48,700 bases of DNA from positions 1 through 48,700 of the forward strand of contig JAGRPB010000013.1 of the NCBI GenBank assembly GCA_020439945.1, written 5' to 3'. Shown piece by piece: positions 45,819 through 48,700 of this stretch. The stretch is from Verrucomicrobiia bacterium. GTDB taxonomy: Bacteria > Verrucomicrobiota > Verrucomicrobiia > Verrucomicrobiales > DEV007. The notes beneath the pieces were generated by a model. The model saw nothing but the letters and a program-made list of their open reading frames with translations. It did not search any database and had not been told where the DNA came from. Both the position numbers and the translations under genes were made by a program. The stretch's first letter is position 1, and the number at the start of each line of letters is the position of its first letter.

Positions 45819-45969
45819 GCAAAAGAAAAATGTATGAAAATTATAATAAATCGGATATTTAAGAAATCAAAAAGGATTTTCAGGAAATAAAAATGATCGG
45901 GAAAACCGAGTGAAATCCCTGAGCGATCTCGTAGAATTCCTCTCGGACCTTTGAGAAAATCCCAAACCG
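45819..45969. promoter_or_regulatory. Divergent AT-rich promoter region (GAF-HlyD / J-domain gene)
   Basis: A 151-bp gap between divergent genes. Leftward, ATTATAATTTTCATA (complement of 45833-45847) holds a perfect TATAAT and ends 14 bases before the GAF-HlyD ATG; the TTTTTGATTTC upstream is a poor -35. It matches the element before the giant gene except for one base. No clear rightward promoter is evident. Confidence 0.5.
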
Positions 45970-46974
45970 ATGGCGGTAAAGTTTCGCGATTACTACGAGG
46001 TATTGGGCGTCGATCGAGACGCCAGCCAGGATGAAATCCGCAAGGCTTTCCGTAAGCTGGCGCGCAAGTATCATCCGGATGTCGCCGAGGATAAGGAGAC
46101 GGCGGAGGAAAAGTTCAAGGAATTGAACGAAGCCTACGAGGTGCTCAGCGACACCGAAAAACGGGACACCTATGACGCGCTGGGACCGGGTTGGGAACAT
46201 GGCAGCGACTTTGCGCCGCCCCCCGGTGGTGGGCCTGGCGGGCCGGATTTCAGCTCCTCCTTTGGCGGCGGCGGCGGGGGAGGCACGCAGTACGAATACC
46301 ACTTCGGTGGCAGCACGGGGTTCAGCGACTTTTTCGAAAGCCTGTTCGGCGCGCGGACGGCGGGCGATCCTTTCGGAGCCTTTCGCGGCTTTCATCGCGA
46401 GCGCTCCCGGGGCGATTTTCCGATGCGCGGAAGCGATATCGAAACGGATCTGCTGGTAAAACTGGAGGAAGTGATGACCGGCGCCGAGCGCCAGCTCCGA
46501 CTGCGCAAGCCCGACGACAAGGGCAAGATGAAGGAGACGAAGATCAAGGTGCACATTCCGAAAGGCATCTCCGAGGGACAGCTGATCCGGTGCGCGGGTC
46601 TCGGTGAAAAGGGGGTGAATGGCGGCGACTCCGGCGACCTGTTTCTCCGCGTGCGCCTGGAGCGTCATCCGGTTTTCGAGGTGAAAGGGGCGGATCTCCA
46701 CATGGATCTGGAGCTGACGCCGTGGGAATCGGTGCTCGGTTCGAGTGTGCCGGTCAAAACCCTGCACGGGGCCGTCAATCTGAAGATTCCCCAGGGAACC
46801 CAACCCGGAACCCAGCTGCGGGTGCGTGGAAAAGGACTCCCCGAGCACGCGGATCGCTTCGGCGATCTCTACATCAATGTCCGGGTCCGCATTCCGGAGG
46901 AACTCTCTGACGACGAGCGAAAGGCGTGGGAACAGCTCGCGAAAGTCTCCCGCTTTCGGCCGCGAGAAAACTGA
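45970..46974 (+). CDS. CbpA-type J-domain chaperone
   Basis: A 334-residue type B Hsp40. Seen: an N-terminal J domain (residues 4-70, [24 protein letters not shown] then YHPDV with the essential HPD), a Gly/Phe-rich linker (about 75-150, PPPGGGPGG and [11 protein letters not shown]), then two CTD substrate-binding domains ([40 protein letters not shown], then [33 protein letters not shown]). There is no DnaJ Cys-rich zinc domain, which fits CbpA. It should deliver unfolded clients to DnaK in the cytosol. It is divergent from the giant-protein secretion genes and upstream of the TPR gene. A housekeeping stress role or help in keeping a huge export substrate unfolded are both possible; the second is inference. 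Confidence 0.93.
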   Translation: MAVKFRDYYEVLGVDRDASQDEIRKAFRKLARKYHPDVAEDKETAEEKFKELNEAYEVLSDTEKRDTYDALGPGWEHGSDFAPPPGGGPGGPDFSSSFGGGGGGGTQYEYHFGGSTGFSDFFESLFGARTAGDPFGAFRGFHRERSRGDFPMRGSDIETDLLVKLEEVMTGAERQLRLRKPDDKGKMKETKIKVHIPKGISEGQLIRCAGLGEKGVNGGDSGDLFLRVRLERHPVFEVKGADLHMDLELTPWESVLGSSVPVKTLHGAVNLKIPQGTQPGTQLRVRGKGLPEHADRFGDLYINVRVRIPEELSDDERKAWEQLAKVSRFRPREN

Positions 46975-46992
46975 AGACTCGCTCAGAAAAGA

Positions 46993-47026
46993 TTGACTAT
47001 CGGTTATGGAAATTATAATTTCCATA
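46993..47026 (+). promoter_or_regulatory. Promoter with perfect 22-bp palindrome upstream of the TPR gene
   Basis: TATGGAAATTA (47005-47015) is followed directly by its exact reverse complement (47016-47026), a perfect 22-bp palindrome. It covers a consensus -10 TATAAT at 47014-47019, with TTGACT at 46993-46998 as -35 (spacer 15, slightly short). The ATG follows 7 bases later, so a very short leader is expected. A repressor binding here would block RNA polymerase. Confidence 0.65.
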
Positions 47027-47033
47027 GTCCGGT

Positions 47034-48128
47034 ATGGGATCGAAACTTCATTTCAGGAGAGTTCTCCGGCGCCTTTGGAGGCGTTTTCTGTTGATCGCGG
47101 GGCTGGCGGCCATTGGTTTGACCGGCGTTGAAAGGGCGTGTGCCGACGAGCCGGCGTTGATCGCGAACCGGCTCGAGAATGAGGGCATCGAGGCCTGGCG
47201 ATCGGGGGATTTTGAGAGAGGAGCCGAACTGATTGAAAAATCGATCGCCCAGGATCCGACGAATCCTCAGCGCGCACTCAACTACGGGAGCCTGCTGATG
47301 CTGCGCGGACGGGCGCTCACGGATGACGGCCAGCCTGAAGCGGCGGCGAAGGCGCTTGAAGAGAGCGAGCGGCAACTGTCGGCCGCGGTGAGATTGGGAG
47401 AGGGGCTGCCGGGCTGTCAGCAACTGGTGGGGCAGGGATTCTTCCTGCTCGGTGAGATCGCCTTTTACGCGAGAAAGGATCTGGAGCGGGCGGCGAAATT
47501 CTACGTTTCGGCCGCAAAACGACTGCCCGATGACCAGCGAATCCGCGCCGCGCTGGAGCGAACCGGGCGCGACGTGACCTCCTTCATTCCGGAGGTGAGG
47601 AAATCATCACCGACGGCCAAACTGACCATCGCCAGCGCTCACACGGTGTCGATCGGGGGAGAAACCCTCCGATTGGCCAACGAAGACGACAACCAGACGG
47701 TTCATGTGAAGGAATACGTGCCGCCGGGCGAGTCGATGGAAACCTGGTCGACGCTGTTTGCGGAGAGGAAACATCGTCGTTTCGTCTCCCCGGAAACCTA
47801 CGCCTCGCTCATCGCGGAACAGGTCGCGAAACAGGGCGGCAAGGTGATTTCCACCTCCGCCGGTCCGGGCGATTCGGCGAACATTGTTTTCGTGGTTCAT
47901 TCGCCGTCGATGTTCCTGAGCGAGGTGAACGCCTGGAACCTGAGGAACGAGAACGGCACTCTGGTCAGCGAGCAGTTTGCCCATCGGATTCGCGGCGATT
48001 ACCACCACGCGAAATCGGAGGAAATGGCTCGTGAGAAATCCGAAGACTGGGTCGTCCAACTCCAGGCCCGGCACGCCGTGCAACTGGTGGAAACCTCCGA
48101 GGTTTCACCCGGTCAGGAAGGCGAGTGA
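47034..48128 (+). CDS. Exported TPR-repeat protein of unknown function
   Basis: A 364-residue protein. Seen: a basic N-terminus (FRRVLRRLWRR), a hydrophobic signal (FLLIAGLAAIGLTGV, likely cleaved after ERACA near residue 38), then TPR-like helix pairs (NEGIEAWRSGDFERGAELIEKSIAQDPTNPQRALNYG; a second at FYARKDLERAAKFYVSAAKRLPDD). After about residue 190 comes a beta-rich domain (TIASAHTVSIGGETLRLANED, then STLFAERKHRRFVSPETYASLIAEQVAKQGGKVI) that I do not recognise. TPRs bind partner proteins, so a periplasmic assembly role is reasonable. Its promoter shares an element with the giant-gene and GAF-HlyD promoters. It is convergent with bioB, 24 bases apart. Confidence 0.8.
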   Translation: MGSKLHFRRVLRRLWRRFLLIAGLAAIGLTGVERACADEPALIANRLENEGIEAWRSGDFERGAELIEKSIAQDPTNPQRALNYGSLLMLRGRALTDDGQPEAAAKALEESERQLSAAVRLGEGLPGCQQLVGQGFFLLGEIAFYARKDLERAAKFYVSAAKRLPDDQRIRAALERTGRDVTSFIPEVRKSSPTAKLTIASAHTVSIGGETLRLANEDDNQTVHVKEYVPPGESMETWSTLFAERKHRRFVSPETYASLIAEQVAKQGGKVISTSAGPGDSANIVFVVHSPSMFLSEVNAWNLRNENGTLVSEQFAHRIRGDYHHAKSEEMAREKSEDWVVQLQARHAVQLVETSEVSPGQEGE

Positions 48129-48152
48129 AATCGGGAATCCGTCGATGGGAAA

Positions 48153-48700
48153 TCAGGCCTGGGCGAGAGCCGCGGTCTGTTCTTCCTCTGCCGATTCGAC
48201 AGCCGAACCTGCCTTCGGCGCCGGGACATCCGTGAACGGCGTCTGCGGCTTCATTCCCAGCTTTTGCAAGAGCGCCAGGTCGGCCTGTGCCTGCGGATTC
48301 TGCGTCGTCAGCAGTTTGTCGCCGTAGAAGATGGAGTTGGCGCCGGCGAAGAAACAGAGCGTCTGGGCTTCCTCGCTCAACTGGGCGCGGCCGGCGGAAA
48401 GGCGGACCTTGGCCCCGGGAATGGCGATTCGCGCCACGGCGATCATTCGGACGATGGCGAAGGTGTCGACCGGGTCCTTTTCGCCCATCGGAGTGCCGGG
48501 AATGGGCACCAGGTTGTTGATCGGGACGCTCTCGGGCTGAGGATCGAGATTGGCGAGTACCTCCAGCATTTTCAACCGATCGTCGACCGTTTCGCCAAGT
48601 CCGAGAATGCCGCCGGCACAGACCGACATCCCGGCGTCCTGCACGTGGCGGATGGTGTTGAGCCGATCCTGGAACGTGTGGGTGGTGACGATGTTCGTGT
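48153..48700 (-). CDS. bioB: Biotin synthase, C-terminal part (runs off right edge)
   Basis: The last 182 codons of a biotin synthase, read leftward; the 5' part, with the radical SAM CxxxCxxC motif, is outside the window. Seen in the expected order: [66 protein letters not shown] and [20 protein letters not shown]. These are close to E. coli BioB, including the Arg of RLSAGR near the 2Fe-2S cluster. The enzyme inserts sulfur into dethiobiotin. A short Glu/Ala-rich tail follows the conserved end. No other biotin gene is visible here. The identification is secure. Confidence 0.95.
   Translation of the reverse strand, partial: TNIVTTHTFQDRLNTIRHVQDAGMSVCAGGILGLGETVDDRLKMLEVLANLDPQPESVPINNLVPIPGTPMGEKDPVDTFAIVRMIAVARIAIPGAKVRLSAGRAQLSEEAQTLCFFAGANSIFYGDKLLTTQNPQAQADLALLQKLGMKPQTPFTDVPAPKAGSAVESAEEEQTAALAQA

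Noticed and set aside
45880..47025. Minus-strand open frame of 381 codons opposite the J-domain gene
   Set aside because: It mirrors a clear CbpA-type gene with HPD motif and CTDs and shows no domain of its own.
47005..47026. IclR binding site
   Set aside because: The half-sites share TGGAAAT with the known IclR consensus, but the spacing is three bases wider and the IclR gene is far away, so I do not assign it.

Overview
The window looks like a GC-rich chromosomal segment from the PVC superphylum, most likely Verrucomicrobiota. The pointers are a PSCyt1/DUF1549/DUF1553 protein paired with a Tat-signal DUF1501 protein, a PocR-AraC regulator, and a giant protein with an N-terminal LEPR-XLL motif. 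These families are typical of Planctomycetes and Verrucomicrobia, but the genus cannot be named from this window. Most genes lack a clear Shine-Dalgarno sequence, so several starts were chosen from protein family length and signal peptides.

Region 1 (1-2960) is the right end of an integrated element. A tyrosine recombinase, an unknown gene, a small PD-(D/E)XK-type nuclease and a metallophosphoesterase all run leftwards. The element stops at a 3' half of a tRNA-Tyr gene that begins exactly in the anticodon loop (2908-2960), so it is an attachment site made by integration into tRNA-Tyr.

Region 2 (3011-10998) holds a leftward set of IclR regulator, 1378-residue c-type cytochrome/DUF1553 protein and DUF1501 protein, divergent from a nucleoside/sugar-type MFS permease. 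It looks like a substrate-controlled catabolic locus. Region 3 (10995-13612) has small unknown genes, an ABM-fold protein, a 229-bp MITE-like element with CTAG target duplications, a strongly structured leader and a PocR-AraC regulator. Region 4 (13775-18317) has a soluble PAS histidine kinase with a NarL-type response regulator, divergent from a compact stress operon: cytochrome-like lipoprotein, universal stress protein, short HPF, a 51-residue membrane protein and a DksA-type zinc finger protein.

Region 5 (18328-45818) is the most striking part. A 5330-residue LEPR-XLL protein (25485-41477) contains twelve tandem units of about 340 residues. It is flanked by co-oriented genes for a GAF-HlyD fusion, a PqqD-like/M50 protease/HlyD fusion, a lipoprotein TolC, a shortened SecA paralogue and a plain HlyD adaptor, then a cytidylate kinase-like protein and an orphan GspE/PilB-type ATPase. 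There is no ABC exporter. I read this as a candidate dedicated secretion route for the giant surface protein, with the SecA paralogue as the most likely energy source. AT-rich gaps before the key genes share a TATAATTTCCATA-like promoter element.

Region 6 (45970-48128) has a CbpA-type J-domain chaperone and an exported TPR protein. The TPR promoter carries a perfect 22-bp palindrome containing the same element, which may tie it to the giant-protein locus. The window ends inside bioB (48153-48700, leftward).
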